Shown here piece by piece: positions 47,301-57,996 of a stretch of DNA of 64,000 nucleotides (its first letter is position 1; every line of letters begins with the position of its first letter). Source of the stretch: Linnemannia schmuckeri (lineage: Eukaryota; Mortierellomycota; Mortierellomycetes; Mortierellales; Mortierellaceae). The notes under the pieces were generated by a model. It did no database searches and was not told the origin of the DNA. It worked only from the letters and a program-made list of their open reading frames with translations. Both the position numbers and the translations under genes were made by a program. The stretch lies in the NCBI GenBank assembly GCA_029449235.1, contig JANATG010000011.1, positions 402,001 through 466,000 on the forward strand. The letters are read 5' to 3'.

Positions 47301-50300
47301 CCCCGCCGCCTCCTCCTTCTGCCATGCCTGCGCCGTCTGCACCAGGTTTGTTCTTTGGTTCCTCTGCTTCCAATACCACTGCTGCACCCCCTACTTTTTC
47401 GTTTGGAGCTCCTCCATCCACTACTGCTTTTGGTAGTTTTACTACTCCTGCTACAGCACCCTCGACTGGTGGTGGGTTGTTTGGTAGTGTGGCTCCTTCT
47501 GGTGGTACTCCTTTGTTCGGTACTGCAAAACCTCCCACAACACCTATCTTTGGAATCACCTCCACCCCTTCCTCTGCTGGTGTATTTGGAACTACAACCC
47601 CCTCTGGCACAGGAAGTGTGTTTGGTAGTAGTAATGTGTTTGGTTCGACCTCCTCTACAACTGCTCCCTCTTCTGGCAGTTTGTTTGGTGCGCCTCGTTC
47701 ATCTGGATTTGGAGTTCCTGACCTAGCCGCTTCCGGCTTGTTTGGCGCCCCTTCTTCCCAAAAGAGTATCTTTGATCTCCATGCTCCCCCAGCCTCTTCT
47801 TCTACCACTGGAAGTGCTTTTGGAGCACCTTCTTCTACTGGTTCTGTTTTTGGTGAGACCGCGGCTCCCTCAGGTGGTTTGTTTAGTGGTGCTCCTCCTA
47901 CTGCTGCTGCTGGTTTAGGTGCGTTTGATTCTGCAACTCCTGCGAGCAAGGGTTTTGGGGGGTTCGGGTCAGCGTCTCCAGCGAATAACAACCTGTTTGA
48001 GGGTTCTGGTGCGAGTAAAAGTACCTCAAGTACTTTGGAAATTGATCCTTTCGGTTCTCCAGCTGAAGCTAGTCTTTACTCCCTTCTAAACGATGCTGAT
48101 TCTCTTGGATTTGGTTCAGGTGGTGCGCCTGGAAGTGATCGTTCCGCTGTCAGATCGTCATCGTGGTCCCTCAACAGCGCCGAGGCCCGCGAGAAGACTG
48201 CTCAGACTGTTCAGAGCCAGTTCAAACCCGTCGACTTGACCAAGGAAATGGCCGAGACTTACTACTACGGACGCCAGGATTCTGACATGAACCGTGGCGC
48301 GGGCGATGTGAACGCGTTCTGGCTCGACTATGCAGAGTGGGATGAGTCCCTTGGAGGATCTTTCCTGTCACAGGTACAGTTCTTTTTTAGTTTACTTGAG
48401 TAGATGACAGGTGATTGGGTGATTGGGTGATTGGGTGCTTAAATGGATGTTAAACTAACATTTTTTATATTTTCGCCTGTGATAGAACTTTGTGGTCAAT
48501 ACCGAATCGTTCACGAACGCTATGGCCACCTTGGCGTTGCTGGATTTGACCTTCAAGCCCAAGGAGACATCCGTCCGCCGCACTCCAGATCGCAACCTGG
48601 CCATCTCTTCAAAGTCACCAGCAATCATCTTCCACTCTTCCACCAAGGTACAATTTATAATCCTCTTGACTTTATCTTGGCATTCTTAAAACACAGGTCA
48701 TGAAACTCACCGCCTTTATATTTTCTTAATTTTGAACAATAATAGGAGACACAAGAGCCTCCAGCAACAGGATCAATTCTGGTGACCCAGCAGTACTTCT
48801 CACAGTTGGATCGTACAGAGTACGATGCCAAACTGATGACCAACGTCCGCTCCTATATCCAACCTGGCGCTGAATTTAGACCGTTGGAGTCCTATGGAGT
48901 CCATGTGGTTTTGATGAGTACGTATCTTTGTGACATTGCATCATTTGCATGGACGTAACTTATCCCAACAGCGATTAACATCAAAATTTTATTTTTTACT
49001 CTTCAGATGCGACGCCAAACCCAATGAAGCTGCATGTGGAGGTCCAGCTCCCCGAGGGAGCGATGCCGATCTATGGTAACATCGAGACAGGTCAAGACAT
49101 CATGCTGGCGGCGCACGGAAACTTCCAGTATGAGTACAAGTTCTACTTCCCCAAGGAAGGAGACTACCCACACTACCCAGCACACGTTTCGAACTATGAC
49201 GACATCATTGCCTTTGCCCAACCCTCGGTCCTCAAGGTCCGCACCCGACAACCGGGTAGCGCTGTTGGCGACACTCTTGACAAGACCACCTGGAGCTATG
49301 TTCTGGCGCATGGAACTCAGGAGGATGTCTTGGCCAAGCTGGCAAAGGATCCTCTGGATGGCATGCGTGTCGAGATTCTGATCCCTCGACTCTACAGGGA
49401 CAGCGCATTCTTGAGACGCGTTACCGATGTGCTGAGAGACCGACATGAGTACAATGATCGAATTTGGAGCGTGAGTTTGGTCCTCAAGGGTGAGGACAAG
49501 CTGGTGAGCGAGTATATTATCCAGCAACCTATTTACCACCGCGTGGGTGATTGGTTCACATCGGCTCTTTTGAAGCGCCGGACACGAAACCGCTATGAGT
49601 ACAGCCATGGAGCCTTCTATTACCTTGAGTACTTCCCCCTCATCAACGCCCGAGGTGTGTACACAGAAGAAATTGATCTGGTAGACTTTATATCCCATTA
49701 TCGCTCTAGCTTACTCGTTTGCTAATATCTGAACCTTCGTTTCGTTTACAACCCCCTTAGTTCACAAGGCGAAGCGGGATGCGACTATTCTCAACGACCG
49801 CTTTAAGGCCCAGTATGATCGGTTTTTGAACCTCCTGTGCCAGAAGCCCAAGCACGATGCCAGTGACCTTCTTGTCCTGATTGTGTACCTCCTGGCTCAG
49901 GACAGGATAATGGAGGCCAAGAATCACTTTGTCACTCTGTCCAAGTTGGTCGAAGAGGAACAAACCAAGACCAGCGCCAGGGATGAGGAACAGGAGTGTG
50001 AGTTCAACGCACAGCAGATCCAGTACGACTACTTGAGAGCCTACCTCAGCCTCTGTGTTGAGGTTCAAGTCGACGACGCAGCAACCGCTGACCTTGAGTT
50101 GGATCTGGAGGGCATTCAGGAGATTATTAAAAAGTACAAGAACTACCCCGTTAAGCGCTGGAACCGACTCTTCAAGGACATGAGGGTCTATGTGGATGCT
50201 ATTCAGAAGAGCGCTATTGGTACCACGGTCGAGGAGGCTGGTGATGACTTGACAGCTGCGGTCGCTCAGAATGCGTCCAATGACGACTCTGAGAGTGCGA

Positions 50301-51082
50301 CAGTCAAGCGGATCAAGGAGGTCCCCGTTACGGTTGACTTCAAGATTGGATCCGACAGCCTAATCGAGATCCGTCATTCGGGTGTGGACGAAGTCACGGT
50401 CGAGTACTATGTGATCGACGCCGAGACCATGTTCTCGAACTCGCCCCTGACCTTTAGCGAGCATAGTCAGGTCGAGACCCAGACGGCATCGAATAGCGTC
50501 AGCGCTAGTGGAGGATCTGGCAACAACGGATTCACCTCTCGAGTCGTCGCCAGTAACAGCTACCGTCTCTTGAAGCCTAATGGCACCGACAAGCACACTG
50601 TCCAACAACGTGCCCACCCCCAGGATACTCCTCTTGTCGTCCCCCTTCTCGAAAAGTACCGCAACACCAACGTCATGGTCTCGGTCTCGACCTCCCCGCC
50701 CACAGCGACCCGAACCTGGAAGGCCTACTACTCACAGACTATTGCAGTCCAGTGCCACGAGCGCTCGGGAACCATCAAGATCGCAACCAAGGCCGATACT
50801 CAGACACAGACTCGAAGCAAGGCGATCCGGGGGGCGTATGTGAAGGTATATGCAGAGTTGAAGTTTGGATTCCAGAACACGGTCTTTTGGAAGGATGGAT
50901 ATACTGACTTGATTGGCCAGTTTGCATATGCGGCGGTGTCGACGGGTGCGACGGATGCTGGAGCGTACTATTCGACCGGTGGACGGGCAAATGGATTGTC
51001 GGATGTGAAGCAGTTTGTCGTCTTTGTTGATGGTGGTAAGGAGGGGTGTGTTGTGAAGACCGTCCCCGTCCCTCCCGTCTAA
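41319..51082 (+). CDS. Giant macroglobulin-like protein with CTD-like heptads and FG repeats (uncharacterised)
   Basis: Seventeen exons (41319-42373, 42474-42579, 42689-42861, 42970-43351, 43440-43559, 43672-43860, 43951-44234, 44343-44473, 44569-44878, 44974-45505, 45608-46366, 46461-46813, 46972-48373, 48486-48647, 48746-48917, 49007-49654, 49761-51082) join into 2699 aa with every phase consistent. Residues 1-440 are helical (EEYALNPDKRLEIVQKHRKL). About 450-1270 are beta-rich segments resembling alpha-2-macroglobulin MG domains (VFKLKVKNANRVLVRIFEV; VSVWFNGYYYKTNENGDIVI). About 1435-1460 hold three YSPxSPx heptads, about 1470-1490 an acidic patch and about 1590-1810 sixteen FG dipeptides. 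Ordered sequence then resumes (YYYGRQDSDMN, NATPNPMKLHVEVQLPEGAM), with helical repeats near 2260 and a final beta domain (GAYVKVYAELKFG, FWKDGYTDLIGQF). There is no signal peptide or thioester motif, so it is probably intracellular. Function unknown. Confidence 0.8.
46723..46790 (+). repeat. RNA polymerase II CTD-like heptads (coding)
   Basis: Three consecutive heptads read YSPTSPA, YSPCSPS and YSPTSPD, preceded by TSPK, in frame within exon 12 of the giant gene. Confidence 0.9.
47341..48010 (+). repeat. FG/GLFG-type repeat region (coding)
   Basis: About 220 residues with 16 FG dipeptides in LFG, VFG, AFG, SFG, GFG and IFG contexts, spaced by Ser/Thr/Pro/Ala/Gly linkers, in frame within exon 13 of the giant gene. 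Codons here favour T-ending GGT, TCT and TTT more than the flanking exons. Confidence 0.9.
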
Positions 51083-51644
51083 AATCGTTTGTGCGAGACA
51101 CCCTTCCTTCCCTTTCCAGAACCTATGATAGTCATCTGAGTACAAGAAAGAATAAATAAAACTTGGTATGTGAAAAGAAAAGAAACCAGCGTTCTTGTTA
51201 TTATTGTTGTTTGTTTGCTTTTGTTTGCGTTGTTGACATTGGGATGGGACCCAGGTAGTTGAGTTTTTTCAAATTTTTCCATGTTGGCGGCGTGTGTTCG
51301 CTGAATTTGTTGTCTGTTTGTTTGTCTTTCTGTCGTGTGTGCCGTGCTGCATTCGCAGACGGGAGTGTGTGTCTGCGTGCCCTTGAACGCCATTTCTCTC
51401 TTCGTCTGTACGCCCTTCTCTTGGTTGTCTTTCTTTCATTTGTCGTTCTCAGTCTCATCTTTTCTCTTTCTTCTTTCTTTTCTTTCTTTCTACTTTTATT
51501 CTTCTTCATCCACTCTCTTTCTCCTCCCTCCCTTCTCCCTCCTCCCCTGCCTTTTTCTCCTCCATTTCTTCTCTCTTCCACTAAGCATTGAAGAAGAACG
51601 GCACACCGACTATCTGTTTAGATCTAAACAGGAAAATAATAGCC
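51083..51644. promoter_or_regulatory. Intergenic region and CT-rich leader of CWH43
   Basis: 3' UTR of the giant gene (AATAAATAAAA near 51151), then GT-rich sequence and a strongly CT-rich stretch (51375-51585) leading to the CWH43 start. Open frames on either strand are translations of this skewed sequence. Confidence 0.5.
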
Positions 51645-54600
51645 ATGGTCTACCTCTCCGACAAGAAAGAGAGCGTCCTTTCAAGGGTAAGGTTTTATCC
51701 GCCTACAAGATATGGGGCCTATTTTTCTTTTTTTCAGGCACCGGCCAGGAGACAGGGTCCATTCCGAAGGCAAACATAAAAGTGAGGAGGGAAGAGGGAG
51801 CGTGAATATGGCGGTCTAACAGTTTGCTGCCATGAGTCTCATTCAGTTTGTTTATTCATTCGTTACCTTTTTTTTTGTGAATGTAGATTCCAGCGTCAAC
51901 GATCCCTTACGCCCATACCATCTTTGGAGCTTGTAAGTTTTGCTTCCTTTTGGTCTGCTGAGAACAGGAAACGGAAGACGGCAAGCAGCAGGGTCGAGAG
52001 GAACGTCAATCTAAGGACTCTGACCAACATGGACTGGATCACATACATGGAACTCGAAAGAGAAGGACAGTTACTCCTCCTCGACAGTTACTCCTCACTT
52101 CATTCTCACAACTGGGCTGGACTGATTTTTTTGGCTGTAGAAACAGGAATTAGCAACAACGACAGAAACAACAACAACAACAGCCCTTGTCTCCCGTTCT
52201 TCTGTTTCTCTGTTTGACTGACACTGATTCGGTAGGACGTTACCGTTGAAGACAACGCCATTAACGACGAATATGTACAACCTGGATACATATTAGCTGC
52301 GTTTGTGTTTGCACTCATCATTGGGTGTTATGGCCATTACTATAAGATCGTCACCAACGGTATTGCCACATACCCCGATGTAAGTCTTTTTTTTTCGCTG
52401 TTTTTGTGCAAGAACGAGTATGAACGGAGACGGAGAAGATGTTTGAGTCGTTTTTGTTGGCCTGTGGATTAACTATTCTTCCCCCACTGCGCATCAACCA
52501 CCACTGTCAAAAACGGGATTCGGCAAACAACTTTGTTTGCTGTTTTTTACGCCATTCCCGTGTGGGATGACCAGAAAATGATGGCCGCTAACTCTTTATT
52601 TTTATTTTCGTTGCCGCATTATGTTCACGATTATTATTTGTGCTATGTGTCACTTATTAGGAATGGTTCCCGAGTGTGAGTGCCACAACAGGAGACTGGT
52701 ATCCGGAGAGGAACATCTGTCAGATTCTCATTGCCCTCGCATCAGGTATGAACATATACACACCAGGAAAGATGCGGAGGAGAAGGCGAGGGAGAAGAGT
52801 CCACGCAAAGTCCATTCTCTCTCCCGCCTTCCATTTTCTTTTTTTTTGCTTTGTTTACCACCTTCTCTTCGCTCCCCTCTCTACAGCCAATGAACCAAGA
52901 CCAACGAAGACTAACCTCTCGGTCCTCCTCTCCTTTTTTAATTTCTTGATCCGCTTAAACAAAAAAATGCTCACGCTTGCCTAGGCCCTCGCTTGGTGCT
53001 CTGCTACCTTTGGTATCTTCTCATCCTTAGGAACGTCCCTACCAGCGGGTCCGACAGTCTCGCCAAATTCCTCTTTACCAACGACGTAATCCGGTCGGTA
53101 GCCTGTGGAGGCTGGGTCTATGTGACCTCATCGGACGACCATGGGATCCATGACTTTGCAATGATTATTTACTTACTCTGCACTGTCCCTCATGTGATTG
53201 GGACCATCAAGAGCGCGCCCCAGAACCCGCGTGCTCAAAAGCTGAGACGTCAGTTTGCGTATTCGTTCTTTGGTGCCCTTGTGCCTATGATTTATTTCTT
53301 TATCCAGCACAACATCCACCGCGTCCCTGGAGGTAATTTCATATAATTGAAAGTAAAGGGAAGGCGTGGCCTTTCAGAGTTCGATTATAGTACTTTTTTT
53401 TCTAAATCCTTCCTTCAACAACCATAGCATATACATACTACGCGCTGTTCGAGTGGTCGCTCATCTTCTCGGATTTGGCGTTCGACGCAGTGAGCATGAT
53501 CGACTTTGAGGCGTTTGAGATCCGGGTGATCGATGTCGGGATGGGCGGCGGCAGTGGCAACTATGATGTTGGCAGCAGTTCTTTCAGCGAGCTCAGAACG
53601 TTTGGAGGTGGGAGCAAATCAAAGTCGATCGTGAGTCCCGTCAGGCTTATGGACTCATTTTCCTTTGCTGCCGATGTTTATCTTGGTAAGTTGCGTGAGA
53701 AAATAAGAGTGACTTAGGAAACTTTTGCATTTATTTTTTGCGTATGGAGAATAAATGATAGTGTTGCTAATTACCGGTATACATTTCATTTTCCTTTTGA
53801 TAACAAGGCTTCGTGTTTTGGTCAATGTTGACATCACTGCCGTTGATGATCTGGTATTTTCCTCTCTGGCACATGGGTCTCTCTGGCTACGAGGCATTCC
53901 TTTTTTGCAATGTCACAGTCGGACTCCTAGGTTTTGCGTCTCTTCGACACACCATCGACTCTTCCAGAGGTTGGTTCCACCTCGCCTCACTTATCGGAAT
54001 CTACTCTTACAAGATCCTCGACCCAGCTTACCGTCTCATGGCTGTTGCTGCAGGAGTCTCGCTTTCACTGTTAACTTGGGGCGCTACCTTGTTCAGTCAA
54101 CGCGCTCAGAATGGGCGTGCAGAACGCGGAGCGCTTACCTTGGCGTTGGGCTTGATTCTCCATAATGTGATCAAGCAGGCTTGGTGGGCCAATAATCCGA
54201 TCTGGCCTATTATGGATGAAAAAACGGGCGGGACTAATATGCTGGGACTAGTGTTGGGCGTCTTGGCGAGTGTGCAGGTCATTCGCCGGCAGGAGCCTCA
54301 TGAGTACGAGTCCAAGCCGAACGAGATCCCGGGGGTTGCGAGGAAACAGCAGCAAAGGGAGAACTGGATCTTTTCAGCGGTCGGTGCTGGAGGGTATTTG
54401 TTCTGTCTGCATTCGATGTTTACAGAAGCTGCGACAATTAGTCGGTGGTCTTTGGGTGGGTATCCTAACACGGGACCAGGGCCTATTGCGGGAGGGCTGA
54501 TGGTTATTATGGCGATGGCGGGAGGATTGGCGCTTTCGTCGAATCGGCAGTTGGTGACTTCTTGGATCTGGTTCGGAGTTGGGACAGTTGGGCTGGTGAT

Positions 54601-55894
54601 CTTGCATCGTGTCGAGGGCGATGTGGGGTTCTTCGGAGGTATTCTTTTTACTATCTTTGTATTGTCGCTCTTTCCGACCATCTTTCGTTCTCTGGGCCGC
54701 CAATCGCCCGGTCGCGCCTTCCTTGTCACGGTCCTGGTCTACAACTTTTTGGCTCTGGCCCATGTTTGGGTGGTGGCTTATGCGTTCGTTCCCGGTGGAG
54801 AGGTCATGCGTGAACGGACGGACCTTGTTATCTTTGCCATGCAGGCTTGTCTGGCCCTGGGGGTCCACAATACACATTCGACTAACTGGACCTTCCTCAT
54901 CGAGACACGCAAGCGGTCAGCCTTCTCGATCGCCCGCTTCTATAGCAAGGTCTCCCTTGTCGGTCTGATTCTCTGCTCTGTCTTTACCTGTCTCCGTCGT
55001 CTGCCTCGGGAGAGTCCTCGACCCTATCACCCCGAGCACCGACTAATCACGGCCGGTATCTGGACCATTCATTTTGCAATCGACGACGAGATGCGCAACA
55101 GCGAACTCCGAATGCGTGACGCGATCCGGGACCTCGAACTGGATGTGATTGGGTTGCTAGAGTCAGATCTGCAGCGCATGATTATGGGCAACCGCGACTT
55201 GACCCAGTTCTTGGCCGAAGACCTCAACATGTACGCCGACTACGGTCCAGGACCCACTAAGCATACGTGGGGATGTACAATGCTATCCAAATTCCCGATC
55301 AAGCAATCAACCCACCATCTCCTCCCATCCCCCAAGGGCGAACTCGCCTGTGCGATCCACGCGACATTGGATGTCTATGGAAAGGACGTCGACGTGATCG
55401 TCTCCCACAATGGCCAAGAAGAAGACCTCCGAGACCGACAACTCCAAACCACCGAATTGGGCCGAATTATGCGCGAGTCTAACAACCCGTTCCTCTTCTT
55501 GGGTTATGTCGTCACAAAACCGGGACAAGGAGAAGAGATCTATGAACTGTTGATGGATGGAGGAAGGATGCACGATATCGAGCCCAAGGATTGGGACCGC
55601 TGGTGCGAGTACCTTGCCTTCCGTGGTTTGAAACGGACAGGGTATGCGCGGATCTCGCATGGCGGGATTACGGATACAGAAATCCAAGTTGGAAAATATG
55701 TTGTCCCTGAAGAGACGCGGGCGAGCAGTGAGCATCGGAGAATACCGTTGGGGGAGTTCCGGAAGCAGGAGACGTATCAGCAGATTAATGAGGAGCAGGT
55801 GCCCGTGGGATTGAGGTACCCGGCCATGTTCTATGGTGACGGCGTTCGTGGCCATCGGTTCCATGTGTTTGACCGTCCTTATTATTATGCCTAG
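51645..55894 (+). CDS. CWH43: CWH43, GPI-anchor lipid remodelling protein
   Basis: Fungal Cwh43 attaches ceramide to GPI anchors in the ER and is a natural fusion of a PGAP2-like N-terminus with a nuclease/phosphatase-like C-terminus. Exons 51645-51686, 51887-51932, 52252-52379, 52661-52745, 52985-53332, 53428-53685 and 53808-55894 give 997 aa (yeast protein about 950). The N-terminus shows IPYAHTIFGA, then EWFPSVSATTGDWYPERNIC, the hallmark of the Frag1/DRAM/Sfk1 family, and six hydrophobic segments. The middle has ten or more further membrane segments. The C-terminal endonuclease/exonuclease/phosphatase-like domain starts near ITAGIWTIHFAIDDEMRNS and includes DLELDVIGLLESD, TKHTWGCTMLSKFPI, VIVSHNGQEEDLRDRQLQT and FLGYVVTKPG. 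The acceptor of exon 3 is uncertain: 52252 keeps the frame with exon 2, while the nicer TAG at 52235 does not. The first exon is short and rests on frame only. Confidence 0.92.
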
Positions 55895-55905
55895 TCTTCT
55901 TCCCG

Positions 55906-55939
<34 letters not shown>

Positions 55940-56083
55940 TAGAACTATCCTTAATACTTTGCCGTCTAAACACGCTCATTCCTTTTCAAAAATAAAATTC
56001 TTTAGCATTAATAAAAAAAAGGAGCGCGACAATGCCTCCATCATACCTATGTAACACCTCCTTGCTTCCTAGGAATATCATAT

Positions 56084-56127
56084 TTGACTCCTTATATGTT
56101 GCCCATAGTAAAGTCTATTCGTTGCCC
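56084..56127 (+). repeat. 44-bp inverted repeat, left arm
   Basis: Its reverse complement matches 56535-56578 at 40 of 44 positions. It contains TGTTGCCCATAGTAAAG and ends in GTTGCCC. Confidence 0.93.
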
Positions 56128-56245
56128 CCCCTCCCCCCCCCTCCCTCCACAGTTGCCATCGGAGATTGAATACTCTTAAACGTTACCAAAAAAAACGCCA
56201 ATCTGTTGCTCTACCCCGCAAAATTATTTGTTGCCCTTGACATAG

Positions 56246-56278
56246 TTGCCCCATGTATTGAGCTGCATCCTCATGAGT
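56246..56278 (+). repeat. 33-bp direct repeat, copy 1
   Basis: Starts TTGCCCCATGTATTGAGCTG; 25 of 33 bases match the copy at 56340-56372. Confidence 0.7.
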
Positions 56279-56339
56279 CGAGCATTTTCTTTGTTCCTTT
56301 TTTCGTTCTCTTTCTCCACCTATATCATTACTGACATGC

Positions 56340-56372
56340 TTGCCTCATGTATCAAGCTGTATACCTATGAGG
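56340..56372 (+). repeat. 33-bp direct repeat, copy 2
   Basis: Starts TTGCCTCATGTATCAAGCTG; partner of 56246-56278. Confidence 0.7.
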
Positions 56373-56534
56373 TTCCTGATGCACATGCATGACACAAGTA
56401 GCAAGAGTTCAATTCTCTACAGATAGATGATGCCGCAGCGTAGGTGGGGGAAGAGAGATAGGGCAACATATAGCGACAGAGTCATGGACAACGTTTAAGA
56501 TTTTGGGATGGGCACCGCATTAGAGCAAAATTGT

Positions 56535-56578
56535 GGGCAACGAATATTCTTTACTATGGGCAACAAATAAGGAGCCAA
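56535..56578 (-). repeat. 44-bp inverted repeat, right arm
   Basis: Starts GGGCAACGAAT and includes TTTACTATGGGCAACA; pairs with 56084-56127. Confidence 0.93.
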
Positions 56579-56884
56579 GAAAGGGTGGGCAACAAATAGA
56601 TATGTCCTGCTTCCTACGATCATATAGACAAGCCAGGCACGGAATAATATTTTATGAGATAGTCTGACTTCAGTCATATTTTTTTCATCTGATGTCAGAA
56701 TAACTAATCTGACATTGATGTCAAAATATCTTCTTCCAGCCAGGCACTAATCATCTTTCTATCAACCGGAGCAAAAACAAAAAAAAAGAATGAACTCGTT
56801 TATCGCCATATTTCAAGGCACAAAGCCAAGTCTTGGATCATCAGGAGAGATCCGGGCTGTTCTCTTCATAGTTCATTATATTGC

Positions 56885-56955
56885 TGCGTGGTCCGGGAAT
56901 CGAACCCGGGTCTACCGCGTGGCAGGCGGTAATTATACCACTAAACCAACCACGC
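56885..56955 (-). tRNA. tRNA-Gly (anticodon GCC)
   Basis: 71-nt cloverleaf on the minus strand without an intron. The acceptor stem GCGTGGT pairs with ACCACGC (7 bp). The A box (GGTTTAGTGGTA) and B box (GGGTTCGATTCCC) match the pol III consensus. The anticodon loop CTGCCAC gives GCC, reading Gly codons GGC and GGU. The discriminator base is A and CCA is not encoded. It is close to the standard eukaryotic tRNA-Gly(GCC) along its length. A clear T-run terminator is not seen just downstream. Confidence 0.97.
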
Positions 56956-57996
56956 TTCGTGCTGCTTGATGCAGTATGATGTTTTGACAGGATTATAAAT
57001 CAAAAAATAAAATCCATATGGCATAGTCACATGACATTATCACGTGAACGATGGAAGGCATGTGGAGAGAATAAGAGGGATGATGGATTTGGGACTGAGT
57101 GGGCCTGGCCCGAGCGTGTGAAGAAGAAAGTTGACCAGAGGAGGAAAAAAATCGAAGCACAGATTTCTCACCAAAATACAAATAGAAAAAAAAAAAGGCA
57201 ACCTTGAAAAACCAAGGTAAAAAAAATTGACCCCTTTGTTTCCATCCAAGCGTACACATACTTCAGCTCAACCGAACAAGTTTCACAGACTGAACTGAGG
57301 AGAAAACTACGTTCAACCTCGGGTCCTTGAAGAGGTACTTCTTCAAGGTATCTAGCATGAATCCGGAACTTTCATTGAACGCTTTTTTTTTCTTTTCATG
57401 TCCAACAATCTGATTGAATCGTGAAAAAAGATACAAATAAAAAAAATAAAAAAAAAAGGGAGCGAAGAAGGGGGTGAAAGGAAGGAGTCGAAAGAAAACG
57501 TCTTTTAATTGGTTCGAGGACTTTCAACCCAATGCCCGGAGAGGTACACACAAATAGCAGCAGCAGACACAGCAGCAACAGTAGCAGCAGCGGTAGTAGT
57601 AGTAGCGACAGTAGCAATAGTAGCGCGATGAAAAAACGTACCATTAATCTCGTATTGTCGCGATGTCAAAATCGCATGCCGAGCGGCGTTGTTTGCTTTA
57701 TCGATCAAAAACAATTAGAGTAAAAGGTGTTGGTATACCTTCACACGCTAAAAATACCATGCATTTTTCGTCGATCTGATAGAAGAGGAGGATGAGTTGG
57801 GCTGTCGTCGTTCAAGCACAAAAAAGGAAACGATAAACCCTCATCTTTTCACTTTAACACGACGACATTGCAGTACACAAACAAAAGCAAAACAAAAGCA
57901 AAACAAATCTGTTCACGCGGCTCGCGATGGTCTCTTTGTTTATTTTTGTACGCGTCTGTTTTCTGAGCCCTGCCTTACTTTTTCTGAAAGCGATTT
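56956..57996. other. Intergenic region tRNA-Gly / HRD3
   Basis: About 1 kb without a supported gene. It has a CACGTG palindrome near 57042, a perfect 9-bp stem with a 6-nt loop at 57325-57348, A/T runs, and an imperfect AGC/AGT trinucleotide array (57553-57626). The Ser-rich frame starting at 57532 is a translation of that array. Confidence 0.5.
57553..57626. repeat. Imperfect AGC/AGT trinucleotide microsatellite
   Basis: About 24 trinucleotides drawn from AGC, AGT, ACA and GGT, in non-coding DNA downstream of HRD3. Confidence 0.85.

Larger units (their letters stand above)
55895..56884. other. Intergenic region with repeat-rich element
   Basis: About 1 kb between CWH43 and tRNA-Gly. It starts with a 30-base T run (55908-55937) in the CWH43 3' UTR. 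56040-56630 carries inverted and direct repeats built around GTTGCCC/GGGCAAC. No coding capacity seen. Confidence 0.7.

Noticed and set aside
47035..47991. 318-residue Pro/Ala/Glu-rich open frame on the minus strand
   Set aside because: Exact antisense of the FG-repeat exon; its length comes from the repeat composition.
56040..56630. CRISPR-like or rRNA-related origin of the repeat cluster
   Set aside because: The repeats are inverted and irregularly spaced, lack regular spacers and have no rRNA similarity; a foldback or MITE remnant fits better.
57532..57723. Small Ser-rich open frame with ATG
   Set aside because: Reads through an AGC/AGT microsatellite; no transcript logic or homology visible.
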